64,000 nucleotides of DNA. Origin: Chloroflexota bacterium. GTDB taxonomy: Bacteria > Chloroflexota > Anaerolineae > Anaerolineales > Villigracilaceae. The DNA lies in NCBI GenBank assembly GCA_016191845.1, contig JACPVF010000007.1, positions 620,001 to 684,000 on the forward strand, written 5' to 3'. The translations under genes were made by a program, and so were the position numbers. The notes under the pieces were generated by a model that saw only the letters and a list, made by a program, of their open reading frames with translations, ran no database searches and had not been told where the DNA came from. This document shows, in pieces, positions 48,061-56,831 of this stretch (its first letter is position 1; the number at the start of each line of letters is the position of its first letter).

Positions 48061-50187
48061 ATGACACAAACCGACCGCAACCGCACCTTGCTGGAATTGC
48101 TGATTAACGTCAGCCGCGAAGTGGCTACCGCCCTCGACCTGAGGACGGTGTTACAACGCCTGCTCTTTGCTGCCATCCAGAACGTGGGCGGGGAACGCGG
48201 CAGCATCGTGGTGATGGACGATACCAGCAAACCGATCGACGCCACCATCGTGTACGGGGCACGCTTCCACGACCACACCACCCAGCAATTGCGCGAGACC
48301 GTCGAGCGCGGACTGGCAGGCTGGGTGGTGCGCAACCGCAAGGCGGCGCTCGTGCCCGATACCAGCCTCGACGAGCGCTGGCTGCGCCGCGAGGATGATG
48401 CCGTGGATAAGTCGGGGGCCAAGTCGGCCATTTGCGTGCCGTTGCTGGCGCGCGAACGCCTGGTGGGCGTGCTCACCCTCGTCCACTCGACCCCTAACGC
48501 TTTTAATGAAGAACACCTGAAGCTGATGCAGGCCATCGCGGACCAGGCCAGCGTGGCTGTGTTGAATGCGCGTCTATATACCGAGAGCCAGCGTACCGCG
48601 CGGGTCATGTCGGCACTGGCGGAGGGTGCGGCCACCATCAACTCCTCACTGGAGATGCGCGAGGTCTGGCAGCGTATTCTCAACCAGGCCATGCAGGCGC
48701 TTCAGGTGGAGACGGTGGCACTGGCCCTGCTCGACGTCAACGGCGATCTGGTCTATCGCGCCGCCACGGGACAGAACTCCGGCAACATCATCGATCGCCG
48801 CCTGCCGGCTGGCCAGGGATTGGCGGGCATGGCGGCGCACCGCGAGGGACGTGGCCTGGTGGTGCCGAAGGTCAGCCTGGAAAAACGTTACAGTGATGTG
48901 GACAAATTCAGCGGCATCGAGATGCGCGCTGTGGCATATGCGCCCATCCAGACTCAGGGCAAGGTCATCGGCGTATTGCAGGCCATCAACCCGGTGGCCA
49001 AGGAATTCGACCCCGACGCCCTGTTGGTAATGACCGGCCTGGGCAGCCTGGCGGGCACCACCATTCAGAACGCATTGCTCTTCGAACGGCTGCAGGCTGC
49101 GAACGAACATTATCAGGAACTCTTCGAAGACAGCATCGACTCGATCCTTCTCACTGATTGGAGTGGACGGGTGCTGGAGACCAACCGTCAGGCCGTGAAA
49201 ATCGGTGCATACAGCGCCGAGGAACTGCGCACCCTCAAGATCGACCAGTTGCATGACGTGAACTGGAGCAGGGTCGGGATGCAGTTTGAGGTGTTGCGCG
49301 AGCGCGATTGCAGTTACGAGTCGACCCTGCACCGCAAGGATAGTAGCAGCGTGCCCATCGAGGTCCACGCCCGCCGTGTCAAGTTCGAGGAAACCGACTT
49401 GATCCAGTGGATCCTGCGCGACGTCACCGAGCGCAAGGAACTCGACGCCCTGCGCGACGACATGACCGCCATGATCTATCATGACCTGCGATCTCCGTTG
49501 GCGAACATTGTCTCCAGCCTCGACATGCTGAAGGACATGATCCCCGCGGATGAATCGACCAGCTCCATGCTGAACATTGCCCTCAATTCGACCGGGCGCA
49601 TCCAGCGGCTGGTCAACTCGCTGCTGGATGTCAGCCGCCTCGAGTCGGGTCAGCAGATCATCGACCAGCAGCCCATCGACCCCGCCGCCCTGGTGGACGA
49701 GGCCATCCGCGACGTGGAGCCGGGCGCCTCGGGCCGCCGCCAGGTCGTCGTCAAGAATCTGGCGCTGGGTCTGCCGCTCATCTCTGTGGACGTGGATATG
49801 GTCCATCGCGTGTTCATCAACCTGCTCGAAAACGCCATCAAGTTCACCCCGCCCGAGGGGCAGATCGAGATCGGCGGACGGGTGGAGAACGCCGACTGGG
49901 TCAAGATGTGGGTGCGCGACAGCGGCCCGGGCATTCCGCCCTCCGAAAAGGAACGCATCTTCGAGAAGTTCATCCGCCTGCGCGGCAAGGACAAGATGCC
50001 GGGTGGCCTGGGGGTGGGCCTGGCCTTCTGCCGCCTGGCCGTGCTTGGGCACGGCGGACGCATCTGGGTCGAGAGCGATGTGGATAAAGGCGCCACCTTC
50101 TGGATGACCCTGCCCGTGGCCCGCGCTCGCAAGACTGGCAGGCTCCTCCGCCAGACCGGACGCCTCAAGCTGGAAACTACAAACTAA
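48061..50187 (+). CDS. Soluble GAF-GAF-PAS sensor histidine kinase
   Basis: 708 residues with no transmembrane helix. Two GAF domains (about 10-165 and 190-335) are followed by a PAS domain (about 350-460, EDSIDSILLTDWSGRVLETN), a HisKA dimer with phosphorylated His474 (MIYHDLRSPL) and an HATPase domain (NLLENAIKFT, DSGPGIPPSE, GGLGVGLAFCRLAV). No response regulator is adjacent. ATG 48061 is chosen since longer frames start inside the TATGAT box and lack a ribosome site. Confidence 0.9.
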   Translation: MTQTDRNRTLLELLINVSREVATALDLRTVLQRLLFAAIQNVGGERGSIVVMDDTSKPIDATIVYGARFHDHTTQQLRETVERGLAGWVVRNRKAALVPDTSLDERWLRREDDAVDKSGAKSAICVPLLARERLVGVLTLVHSTPNAFNEEHLKLMQAIADQASVAVLNARLYTESQRTARVMSALAEGAATINSSLEMREVWQRILNQAMQALQVETVALALLDVNGDLVYRAATGQNSGNIIDRRLPAGQGLAGMAAHREGRGLVVPKVSLEKRYSDVDKFSGIEMRAVAYAPIQTQGKVIGVLQAINPVAKEFDPDALLVMTGLGSLAGTTIQNALLFERLQAANEHYQELFEDSIDSILLTDWSGRVLETNRQAVKIGAYSAEELRTLKIDQLHDVNWSRVGMQFEVLRERDCSYESTLHRKDSSSVPIEVHARRVKFEETDLIQWILRDVTERKELDALRDDMTAMIYHDLRSPLANIVSSLDMLKDMIPADESTSSMLNIALNSTGRIQRLVNSLLDVSRLESGQQIIDQQPIDPAALVDEAIRDVEPGASGRRQVVVKNLALGLPLISVDVDMVHRVFINLLENAIKFTPPEGQIEIGGRVENADWVKMWVRDSGPGIPPSEKERIFEKFIRLRGKDKMPGGLGVGLAFCRLAVLGHGGRIWVESDVDKGATFWMTLPVARARKTGRLLRQTGRLKLETTN

Positions 50188-50202
50188 ACTCTCAGGAGTC
50201 TC

Positions 50203-51063
50203 ATGCACGCCATCACCAAGACCATTTACATCGAAGACCAATATCCCGGTGTCACGCTGGGCGTCATCGTGCGCCCGCGCGGCCTGGTTCAGATCGACGC
50301 GCCGCCCTCGTCCGAGGATGGGCGCGCCTGGCGCGCCTCGCTCATGAGTTTGAGCGGTGGCCCCGAGCGCGTGCTCGTTAACCTTGACGGTCACCCCGAT
50401 CGCACCCTTGGCGCGCGTGCCATGGATTGCACCGTCATCGCGCACGAGAAAACGGCGCAGTCCTTCCGTTCGCGGCCAACCACCTTCAAGGCCCAGGGCG
50501 ACGAGACCGGCGCGGAATGGGAATCCATCCCCGGGCTGGGAAGCGTCCGCTGGGCGCCGCCCGAGATCTCCTTTAGCGATCAACTGGTCCTGCATTGGGA
50601 CGGCGGACCGATCCTGCTCGAAAGCCGGCCCGGCCCGTCGTCGGGATCCATCTGGGTGACCCTGCCCGAGGAGAAGGTGGTCTTCATCGGTGACACCGTC
50701 GTCAAAGGGCAGCCGCCCTACCTGGCCAGCGCCGACCTGCCCGCCTGGCTCGAAACCCTCAATAGTCTGCTCGAACTCAAGGGTTACACCATCATCAGCA
50801 GCCGCGGCGGCGTGATTAACGCACAGAGCGTCCGCAACCAGTATGATTTCATCAAGCACGCGCACGATAAGCTGGAGCGTCTGGCGAACAAGAAACCCTC
50901 CGCAACCGCGCTCGATAATCTGGCGAATAACCTGGCCTCGGGCTTCAAAGCCTCGGCCGTCCGTCAGCGACATTATGTCCAGCGCCTGCGCTACGGACTC
51001 ACGCATTATTTCTCCCGCCATTACCACGCATCCCCCAGCACCCTGGCCGAGGAACAGGCATGA
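50203..51063 (+). CDS. Degenerate metallo-beta-lactamase-fold protein
   Basis: 286 residues. The order of strands and loops is that of MBL hydrolases: VIVRPRGLVQIDAP, then VLVNLDGHPDRTLGA where active enzymes have a HxHxDH motif, then LLESRPGPSSGSIWV, VVFIGDTVVKG and a last IISSRGG. Most metal-binding His residues are replaced (N-L-D-G-H-P-D-R). It probably lost hydrolase activity and may bind a ligand. A helical C-terminal region (about 215-286) follows. It lies 15 bp after the kinase, with CAGGAG before its ATG, and overlaps the asparaginase gene. Confidence 0.75.
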   Translation: MHAITKTIYIEDQYPGVTLGVIVRPRGLVQIDAPPSSEDGRAWRASLMSLSGGPERVLVNLDGHPDRTLGARAMDCTVIAHEKTAQSFRSRPTTFKAQGDETGAEWESIPGLGSVRWAPPEISFSDQLVLHWDGGPILLESRPGPSSGSIWVTLPEEKVVFIGDTVVKGQPPYLASADLPAWLETLNSLLELKGYTIISSRGGVINAQSVRNQYDFIKHAHDKLERLANKKPSATALDNLANNLASGFKASAVRQRHYVQRLRYGLTHYFSRHYHASPSTLAEEQA

Positions 51064-52130
51064 ACCATGCCCCTCTGCTCGAACTGATTCGCGGCCGCAT
51101 CGTCGAGTCGATTCATTACGGTTCCATCGCCGTGGTGGATGCAGACGGCAGGCTCCTGGCATCTTATGGCGACCCGCAGACGGTCGCCTTTTTGCGCTCC
51201 AGCGCCAAGCCTTTCCAGGCCCTGCCTTTTGTGGAACGAGGCGGCGTGGAATTCTATGGATACACTCCGCGTGAGTTGGCGCTCTCGTGCGCCTCGCACG
51301 AAAGCGCAGCCATCCACCTCGAAGCGGTGGCGGCATTGCAAAAGAAGATCGGCATCGAAGAGACCAACCTTCAATGCGGCGGACACATGCCCGGCGATGT
51401 GGAAATGTTCCGCAAGTTCGTCATCAGCGGCGAGACGCCCACGGCCAACTACAATAACTGTTCGGGCAAGCACACCACCATGCTGGCTCACGCCAAGATG
51501 CGCGGCCTGCCGCTGGAAAATTACCTCGAGATCTCGCATCCCATCCAGCAGGACATCCTGAACACGCTGGCGGAGATGTGCGGATACGAACGTGAGAAGA
51601 TCGAGCTTGGCGTGGACGGTTGCTCCGCGCCCAACTTTGCCCTGCCTCTCTATAACGCTGCCTTGGGCATGGCGCGTTTGTGTGATCCGCGCAGCCTGCC
51701 CGAGCCACGCGCCGCCGCCTGCCGCAAGATCACCTCGGCCATGACTTCGTACTCCGAGATGGTCAGCGGCTTCGGCGAGTTCGACTGCGAGGTGATGAAG
51801 ATTGGCGCGGGCCGCATCGTCACCAAGCGCGGTGCGGAAGGTTACCAGATCATGGGCATCCTGCCAGGCGTGCTCTCCTCCGACTCCCCGGGCGTGGGCG
51901 TGGCCATCAAGGTCATCGATGGTGATGCTGCCAGAATGAACGATTACCTGGTATTCTCAGCCCGTGTGCGTCCGACAGTGGTGCTCGAAGTCTTGCGACA
52001 ACTTGGTGCATTGTCCGAGGAGCAATTGCAGTCCTTGTCTGCATTTGGCCCCGTCAAACCGATCAGGAATCATCGCGGGCTCCAGACGGGTGAGGCCCAT
52101 CCTGCGTTCACCCTGCAACTCAATGGCTGA
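51060..52130 (+). CDS. L-asparaginase (Rhizobium-type, asparaginase II family)
   Basis: 356 residues. RSSAKPFQALPFVE, SCASHESAAIHLEAVAAL, NCSGKHTTMLAHAK and DGCSAPNFALPLYNAAL are the hallmarks of the thermolabile ReAII-type asparaginase family (Ser-Lys pairs and a Cys-rich zinc site). It hydrolyses asparagine to aspartate and ammonia. It starts 4 bp inside the MBL gene and overlaps nth. Confidence 0.9.
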   Translation: MNHAPLLELIRGRIVESIHYGSIAVVDADGRLLASYGDPQTVAFLRSSAKPFQALPFVERGGVEFYGYTPRELALSCASHESAAIHLEAVAALQKKIGIEETNLQCGGHMPGDVEMFRKFVISGETPTANYNNCSGKHTTMLAHAKMRGLPLENYLEISHPIQQDILNTLAEMCGYEREKIELGVDGCSAPNFALPLYNAALGMARLCDPRSLPEPRAAACRKITSAMTSYSEMVSGFGEFDCEVMKIGAGRIVTKRGAEGYQIMGILPGVLSSDSPGVGVAIKVIDGDAARMNDYLVFSARVRPTVVLEVLRQLGALSEEQLQSLSAFGPVKPIRNHRGLQTGEAHPAFTLQLNG

Positions 52131-52788
52131 CCTTTCCGCTCGTGCCCTGGCTGTCCATCAACGCCTGCTCGGCGCCTTCGGCGAGCCGATCTGGCGCAAC
52201 CCGCTGCCCGCCATCGACGAGTTGGTCTCGACCATCCTCTCTCAGAACACCAACGACGTCAACCGCGACCGTGCCTTCGAAGCCTTGCGGGCCAAGTTCC
52301 CCACCTGGGAGCAGGTACGCGATGCGAAGACCGAGGCGGTCATTGCTGCCATCCGCCCGGCGGGGCTGGCCAACCAGAAGGGACCGCGCATCCAGCAGGT
52401 ATTGCGTGCCATCACCGAAGAACGCGGAAACTTGGATCTGTCTTTCCTGGCCGACCTGCCCGTGGAAGAGGCCCGTGCCTGGTTGACGAAGTTCAACGGT
52501 GTGGGACCCAAGACGGCCGCCATTGTATTGTGTTTTTCACTGGGACGTCCCGCCTTCCCGGTGGACACACACATCTACCGTGTCTCGGGCCGAATCGGCC
52601 TGCGTCCCGAGCGCATGACCGTCGAGCAGGCGCATCCGCACCTTGAAGCGCTCTTCCCGCCTGAGGCGTATTATGCCGCCCACCTGAACCTGATCCGCCT
52701 GGGACGGGAAGTGTGCGGCGCACGCAAGCCGCTGTGCGGCAAGTGTCCCATCCGCGACTTATGTGATTTTGAGCCGAAGACGAAATAG
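52123..52788 (+). CDS. nth: Endonuclease III
   Basis: 221-residue base-excision glycosylase/AP lyase. The helix-hairpin-helix FNGVGPKTAA holds the catalytic Lys130, with Asp148 in PVDTHI. The [4Fe-4S] ligands Cys198, Cys205, Cys208 and Cys214 have the standard C-x6-C-x2-C-x5-C spacing. The start overlaps the asparaginase end by 8 bp; a longer in-frame extension inside that gene is rejected. Confidence 0.94.
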   Translation: MADLSARALAVHQRLLGAFGEPIWRNPLPAIDELVSTILSQNTNDVNRDRAFEALRAKFPTWEQVRDAKTEAVIAAIRPAGLANQKGPRIQQVLRAITEERGNLDLSFLADLPVEEARAWLTKFNGVGPKTAAIVLCFSLGRPAFPVDTHIYRVSGRIGLRPERMTVEQAHPHLEALFPPEAYYAAHLNLIRLGREVCGARKPLCGKCPIRDLCDFEPKTK

Positions 52789-52790
52789 CC

Positions 52791-52866
52791 GTCATTGCGA
52801 GGAGGGCGAAACAATCTCATGAAATTGGGAGATTGCTTTGTCGCAACGAACGCTCCTCGCAATGAC
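52791..52866. repeat. Dispersed inverted repeat (GTCATTGCGAGGAG family)
   Basis: Outer arms GTCATTGCGAGGAG (52791-52804) and CTCCTCGCAATGAC (52853-52866) are perfect. Inner arms CAATCTC and GAGATTG add a second stem. A 76-bp miniature element with no coding capacity; a decayed relative lies at 42678-42835. Confidence 0.88.
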
Positions 52867-52892
52867 ATGGTTGGTTATCCATTAGAGGTTCC

Positions 52893-53369
52893 ATGACAGA
52901 GATCCCTCCCGTCAGCCTGGCCCTGCAGGCGCTGGGAATCCCCCACCGTGTTTTCATTCACACCGAACCGATCCATTCGCTGGAAGAAGCCGCACGTCAG
53001 CGCGGACAGCGTCCCTCGCAGGTGGTGCGTTCGATCCTTTTCCGCGTGGGACAGGATGAGTTCATGATGGCGCTGATGGCGGGTCCCGCGCAGATCTCGT
53101 GGAAGACCCTGCGCCGCCATCTGGGCCAGTCACGGCTGACGATGGCTACCGAGGATGAGGTGCTGGCCGTGACCGGCTACCGCACCGGGACGGTGGGTCC
53201 GTTTGGGCTGGCGCGTCTGCTCAAGGTCCTGATCGACCCGAGCGTGCTCGCAGAGGAAGAAATCTCCATCGGGTCGGGAATGCGTGGTGCCGCGGTTATC
53301 CTGCGAAGCGCGGATCTTCAGCGGGGCCTGCTGAATGGGGAAGTGGTCTCGCTGACAGAATCCTCTTGA
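52893..53369 (+). CDS. YbaK/prolyl-tRNA deacylase-like protein
   Basis: 158 residues of the aminoacyl-tRNA deacylase (YbaK) fold: [53 protein letters not shown] and [20 protein letters not shown]. These enzymes remove wrong amino acids from tRNA. Arg stands where YbaK-type editors often have Lys in the VVKTL segment. The gene ends 2 bases after the start of the Rrf2 promoter. Confidence 0.87.
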   Translation: MTEIPPVSLALQALGIPHRVFIHTEPIHSLEEAARQRGQRPSQVVRSILFRVGQDEFMMALMAGPAQISWKTLRRHLGQSRLTMATEDEVLAVTGYRTGTVGPFGLARLLKVLIDPSVLAEEEISIGSGMRGAAVILRSADLQRGLLNGEVVSLTESS

Positions 53370-53394
53370 CAAAATTCAGTCACTGAATTATGAT
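53366..53394 (+). promoter_or_regulatory. Promoter of the Rrf2 regulator gene
   Basis: TTGACA (53366-53371), a 17-bp spacer and TATGAT (53389-53394), the best promoter match in the window. Confidence 0.8.
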
Positions 53395-53403
53395 TAATTA
53401 CAT

Positions 53404-53424
53404 AGTCTATAAGACAAGTAGACT
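53404..53424. promoter_or_regulatory. Operator AGTCTA-N9-TAGACT in the Rrf2 leader
   Basis: AGTCTA (53404-53409) and TAGACT (53419-53424) with a 9-nt spacer, starting about 3-4 bp after the expected transcript start. The same half-sites and spacing recur at 53946-53966. Its position fits repression of the regulator by itself. Confidence 0.7.
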
Positions 53425-53436
53425 TTAGGTAGAGTT

Positions 53437-53901
53437 ATGCGACTATCCAAACGCGGTGAGTACGGCCTGCGGGCCATGATCATGCTGGCGGGATCCGCCC
53501 GCGAGAATGAGCCCCTGCCCGTGGTGCAGATCAAGGAGATTTCGCAGCGCGAACAAATCTCCTCCAAGTTTCTTGAGCAGATTTTGCTGACGCTCAAGAA
53601 CGCGGGGCTGCTCCACAGCAAGATGGGCGTCGGCGGCGGGTATTACCTGGCCAGGCCGGCCAGCGAGATCACCCTGGGCCAGATCTTCCGCGTGCTGGAC
53701 GGGCCGGTGGCGCCAATCAAATGCGTCAGCCAGATGGCCTACGAACCGTGCGGTTGTCCCGATGAGCAGACCTGCGGGCTGCGCCTGGTGATGGGCGATG
53801 TGCGCAACGCCATCGTGGACATCCTCGACCACACTTCTTTGGAGGATGTGGCCAAACGTCGCGAGGCGGTTCGACAGTCGTTGGGACTCGCCAGCCTGTA
53901 A
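53437..53901 (+). CDS. Rrf2-family transcriptional regulator
   Basis: 154 residues. The winged helix runs over residues 1-75 (LSKRGEYGLRAMIML; REQISSKFLEQILLTLKNAG; GGGYYLARP). A cysteine cluster, Cys96, Cys105, Cys107 and Cys113 (CVSQMAYEPCGCPDEQTC), could bind an Fe-S cluster or respond to cysteine-related signals; the spacing differs from the C-x5-C-x5-C of IscR/NsrR-type forms. It is flanked by matching operators in its own leader and before the Pst-like operon, so it likely controls both. Confidence 0.9.
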   Translation: MRLSKRGEYGLRAMIMLAGSARENEPLPVVQIKEISQREQISSKFLEQILLTLKNAGLLHSKMGVGGGYYLARPASEITLGQIFRVLDGPVAPIKCVSQMAYEPCGCPDEQTCGLRLVMGDVRNAIVDILDHTSLEDVAKRREAVRQSLGLASL

Positions 53902-53943
53902 CGCCGAAAATAAGCCTTGGGAAAGGCGATTTTTTATGGCTTG

Positions 53944-53973
53944 AAAGTCTACTAATTCCATAGACTTTATAAT
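53944..53973 (+). promoter_or_regulatory. Operator and -10 box of the Pst-like operon
   Basis: AAAGTCTA and TAGACTTT (arms 53944-53951 and 53961-53968) with a 9-nt spacer form a perfect 8-bp inverted repeat. Its last T begins a TATAAT (53968-53973). The operator covers the space where a -35 would lie; the nearest match, TTGAAA at 53941, is too far (21 bp). The ATG is at 53999, with TTGGAG before it. Confidence 0.75.
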
Positions 53974-53998
53974 CAACAAGAGAGAATTTGGAGTAACC

Positions 53999-54970
53999 AT
54001 GCAAAACAGACTGTATCCCCTCTTCGCCGTGTTGGCAATCGCTGCCCTGGTCCTCTCGGCCTGTGGTACCCCCGCTCCCGCTGCCAATACGGGTTCGGAC
54101 GAATTGAGCGGCACCATCTCGATCTCGGGCGCGTTCGCGCTCTATCCCATGATGACCGTCTGGGCTGAGGAATTCCAGAAGATCCACCCGAAGGTGGAGT
54201 TCGATGTCCAGGGCGGTGGCGCGGGCAAGGGCATGACCGACACCCTGGCCGGTGCGGTGGACATCGGCATGATCTCGCGCGCCATCAAGCCCGAGGAAGA
54301 ATCACAGGGTGCATACTGGGTGGCGGTGACCAAGGACGCCGTGCTGCCGATCATCAGCGCCGACAACCCGGTGAAGGAACAGATTCAGGCCAAGGGCATC
54401 TCGCAGGAAGTTTTTGCCAAGATCTTCATTTCACAGGAGATCAAGACCTGGGGCGAGGTGGTGGGCGACCCCTCCATCACCGACGAGATTCATGTCTATA
54501 CTCGCTCCGATTCAGCTGGGGCTGCGGAGCAGTGGGCCAAGTATGCGGGCGGCAAAGCCCAGGATGATCTGAAGGGCATTGGAATCAATGGCGAACCTTC
54601 GATGGTGGATACGGTTGCCAAGGATCCGCTCGGGATCGGGTACAGCAACCTGAACAGCGTCTTCGATATGGGCAGCGGCAACCCTGTGACGGGCGTGCAG
54701 GTTCCGCCCATCGACATCAACGGCAACGGCCAGGTGGATGCGGGCGAATCCTATAAGGTCAAGGCCGAGATCTTCAGCGCGGTCTCGCAGGGAACCTTCC
54801 CTGAGCCGCCTGCCCGCTTCGAGTATCTCGCCACCAAGGGCAAGCCGACCGGGCTGGTGAAGGCCTTCATCGAGTGGATCCTCACCGACGGCCAGCAATA
54901 TCTCGAATCGGCGGGTTATGTTCCGCTCACCGCGGAGCAACAGGCCGAGTCGCTCGCAAAACTCAAATGA
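53999..54970 (+). CDS. PstS-like phosphate/oxyanion-binding lipoprotein
   Basis: 323 residues. The lipoprotein signal ends in LVLSAC (Cys22). The PBP-like fold shows the anion-loop region SGAFALYPMMTVWAEEFQ, FDVQGGGAGKGMTDTLAGAV, DIGMISRAIKPEE and YTRSDSAGAAEQWAKYAGG. The last resembles the phosphate-loop RSDSSGT of PstS, with SAG in place of SSG. It captures phosphate or a related oxyanion for the permease that follows. First gene of the operon controlled by the AGTCTA operator. Confidence 0.88.
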   Translation: MQNRLYPLFAVLAIAALVLSACGTPAPAANTGSDELSGTISISGAFALYPMMTVWAEEFQKIHPKVEFDVQGGGAGKGMTDTLAGAVDIGMISRAIKPEEESQGAYWVAVTKDAVLPIISADNPVKEQIQAKGISQEVFAKIFISQEIKTWGEVVGDPSITDEIHVYTRSDSAGAAEQWAKYAGGKAQDDLKGIGINGEPSMVDTVAKDPLGIGYSNLNSVFDMGSGNPVTGVQVPPIDINGNGQVDAGESYKVKAEIFSAVSQGTFPEPPARFEYLATKGKPTGLVKAFIEWILTDGQQYLESAGYVPLTAEQQAESLAKLK

Positions 54971-55956
54971 GCCAGAGCGAACCCATCCTCACACTTGAAA
55001 ACACGGAAGGCCGGACAACCCGGCCTTCCGTCGCGCCTCGTATCCGCCAGGATCAGCGCGCCCAACGAATATTTTTTGTCATCACACTCTTACCGGTATT
55101 CCTGATCGTGGTGGTGACCATTGCTCTGTTGGTCCGCGCCTGGCCGATCCTGCAAGCCTTCCCACTCACAGACCTGCTCTTTGGCACGGTCTGGAAGCCG
55201 AGCGAGAAGATGTTCGGTTTTGGGCCGTTCATCCTCGGCACGTTATGGGTGACAGTGGTGGGTGTGGGGGTGGCGGTCCCGCCCTGCCTGCTGGCGGCCA
55301 TCTACCTGGCGGAGTATGCCCACGCATCCACGAGGTCTTTCACCAAGCCGGTGCTGGATCTGTTGGCGGCCATTCCGCCGGTGGTGTATGGCGTGTGGGG
55401 GCTGCTGGCCATCGTCCCGTTCGTGGAGGATGTGCTGGCGCCGTTGGCGAAACGTTGGTTGGGCGGGGTCCCGTTTTTAGCGGTGAACCAGCCGACCGGC
55501 TTCAGTATCCTGGCAGGCGGCATCGTGCTGGCGGTGATGATCGCTCCTCTGGTCATCTCGGTGGTGTACGAGATCTTCCTGACGGTGCCCAATGACCTGC
55601 GCCACGCCTCGCTGGCCGTGGGCTCCACGCAATGGCAGACCATCCGCAATGTGGTGTTGCCGCAAGTCACGCCGGGCATCGTGGCGGCGGTCGTGCTGGG
55701 TGCGTCGCGCGCCTTTGGTGAGACCATTGCCGTGCTGATCGTGGTGGGCAACGTGCCACAGGTCCCGACCTCGATCTTCGACTCGGCCTACCCGCTGCCT
55801 GCGCTGATCGCCAACAACTACGGCGACATGATGTCGATCCCGTTGTATGACTCGGCCCTGATGGGCGCAGCGTTGGTGTTGCTGGTGGTCATCCTGATCT
55901 TTAACATCCTGTCCACGCTGGTGCTCCAGAGAATGTTGAGGCGCAAATGGGCATGA
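54967..55956 (+). CDS. pstC: PstC-like ABC transporter permease
   Basis: 329 residues with about six transmembrane helices. A cytoplasmic N-terminal tail of ~40 residues precedes LPVFLIVVVTIALLVRAWPI. The EAA-type loop is ASLAVGSTQWQTIRNVVLPQ, followed by VTPGIVAAVVLGASRAFGET. The ATG overlaps the stop of the binding-protein gene (ATGA). Confidence 0.9.
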   Translation: MSQSEPILTLENTEGRTTRPSVAPRIRQDQRAQRIFFVITLLPVFLIVVVTIALLVRAWPILQAFPLTDLLFGTVWKPSEKMFGFGPFILGTLWVTVVGVGVAVPPCLLAAIYLAEYAHASTRSFTKPVLDLLAAIPPVVYGVWGLLAIVPFVEDVLAPLAKRWLGGVPFLAVNQPTGFSILAGGIVLAVMIAPLVISVVYEIFLTVPNDLRHASLAVGSTQWQTIRNVVLPQVTPGIVAAVVLGASRAFGETIAVLIVVGNVPQVPTSIFDSAYPLPALIANNYGDMMSIPLYDSALMGAALVLLVVILIFNILSTLVLQRMLRRKWA

Positions 55957-56816
55957 AGAAGAATTATTGGCGGCGGCGCCATCTGATGGAACTATTCATG
56001 AAGACCCTCATGCGCATCTCGCTGGTGGGGGCGGCGGCCAGCCTGGGCTTGATCCTGTGGACGGTGGTGGCGCGCGGCCTGCCCGCCCTGACCTGGGACA
56101 TGGTCACGCAGTCACCCAAGGGCGGCTTCTACATGGGCAAGGAAGGCGGCGTGTTGAACGCCATCATCGGATCGCTGTACCTGGCGTTGGGTGGCACGTT
56201 GTTGGCCATGTTGTTCAGTCTGCCGATTGCGCTGTATCTCAAGACCTACCTCGGCAGTTCGAAATGGGGGCAGTACGTACGGCTTTCGCTGGACGTGCTG
56301 TGGGGCATCCCATCCATCGTGTATGGCGCCTTTGGCTTCACGATCATGATCGCCATTGGGATGCGCGCCTCGCTATTGGCGGGCATCATCGTGTTGGCGC
56401 TGGTGGAACTGCCCATCATGGTGCGGGCCATGGATGAGGTCATCCGTCGCATGCCCGCCGACCTGGAGCAGGCCGCCCTGGCGCTCGGCTCGACCCGCTT
56501 TGAGGTGGCCATGCGGGTGGTGACGCGTCAGATGCTGCCAGGTATCGTGACGGCCATCCTGCTGGCCTTTGGGCGTGGGATTGGCGACGCGGCCTCAGTG
56601 CTGTTCACGGCGGGATATACCGACCGCATCGTGACCTCGTTGATGCGCCCGACGGCGTCGCTGCCGTTGGCGGTCTTCTTCCAGTTGGGCTCGCCCTTCC
56701 CCGAGGTCCAGCAGCGCGGATACGCCTCGGCGCTGATCCTGACCATCATCGTGCTGGCGGTCAGTTTCGGCTCGCGTTGGCTGGCGTCGCGTTTGAACAA
56801 GTACACGATCAAGTGA
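55947..56816 (+). CDS. pstA: PstA-like ABC transporter permease
   Basis: 289 residues with about six helices. The EAA loop is QAALALGSTRFEVAMRVVTR, followed by QMLPGIVTAILLAFGRGIGD. It pairs with PstC to form the channel. The start overlaps pstC by 10 bp; an ATG two codons later is an alternative. Confidence 0.9.
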   Translation: MGMKKNYWRRRHLMELFMKTLMRISLVGAAASLGLILWTVVARGLPALTWDMVTQSPKGGFYMGKEGGVLNAIIGSLYLALGGTLLAMLFSLPIALYLKTYLGSSKWGQYVRLSLDVLWGIPSIVYGAFGFTIMIAIGMRASLLAGIIVLALVELPIMVRAMDEVIRRMPADLEQAALALGSTRFEVAMRVVTRQMLPGIVTAILLAFGRGIGDAASVLFTAGYTDRIVTSLMRPTASLPLAVFFQLGSPFPEVQQRGYASALILTIIVLAVSFGSRWLASRLNKYTIK

Positions 56817-56831
56817 CGGAATAAGAAAATT

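Noticed and set aside
50203-51063. Active metallo-beta-lactamase
   Set aside because: The HxHxDH motif and later His ligands are not present.
48646-51336. Very long minus-strand open frame opposite the kinase, MBL and asparaginase genes
   Set aside because: Composition follows the GC-rich third positions of the plus-strand genes, with His/Arg/Asp/Gly-rich text and no domain; similar shadows lie opposite most nuo genes.
51964-52122. N-terminal extension of endonuclease III
   Set aside because: Lies wholly inside the asparaginase gene in another frame, Cys/Arg-rich, unlike the family start.
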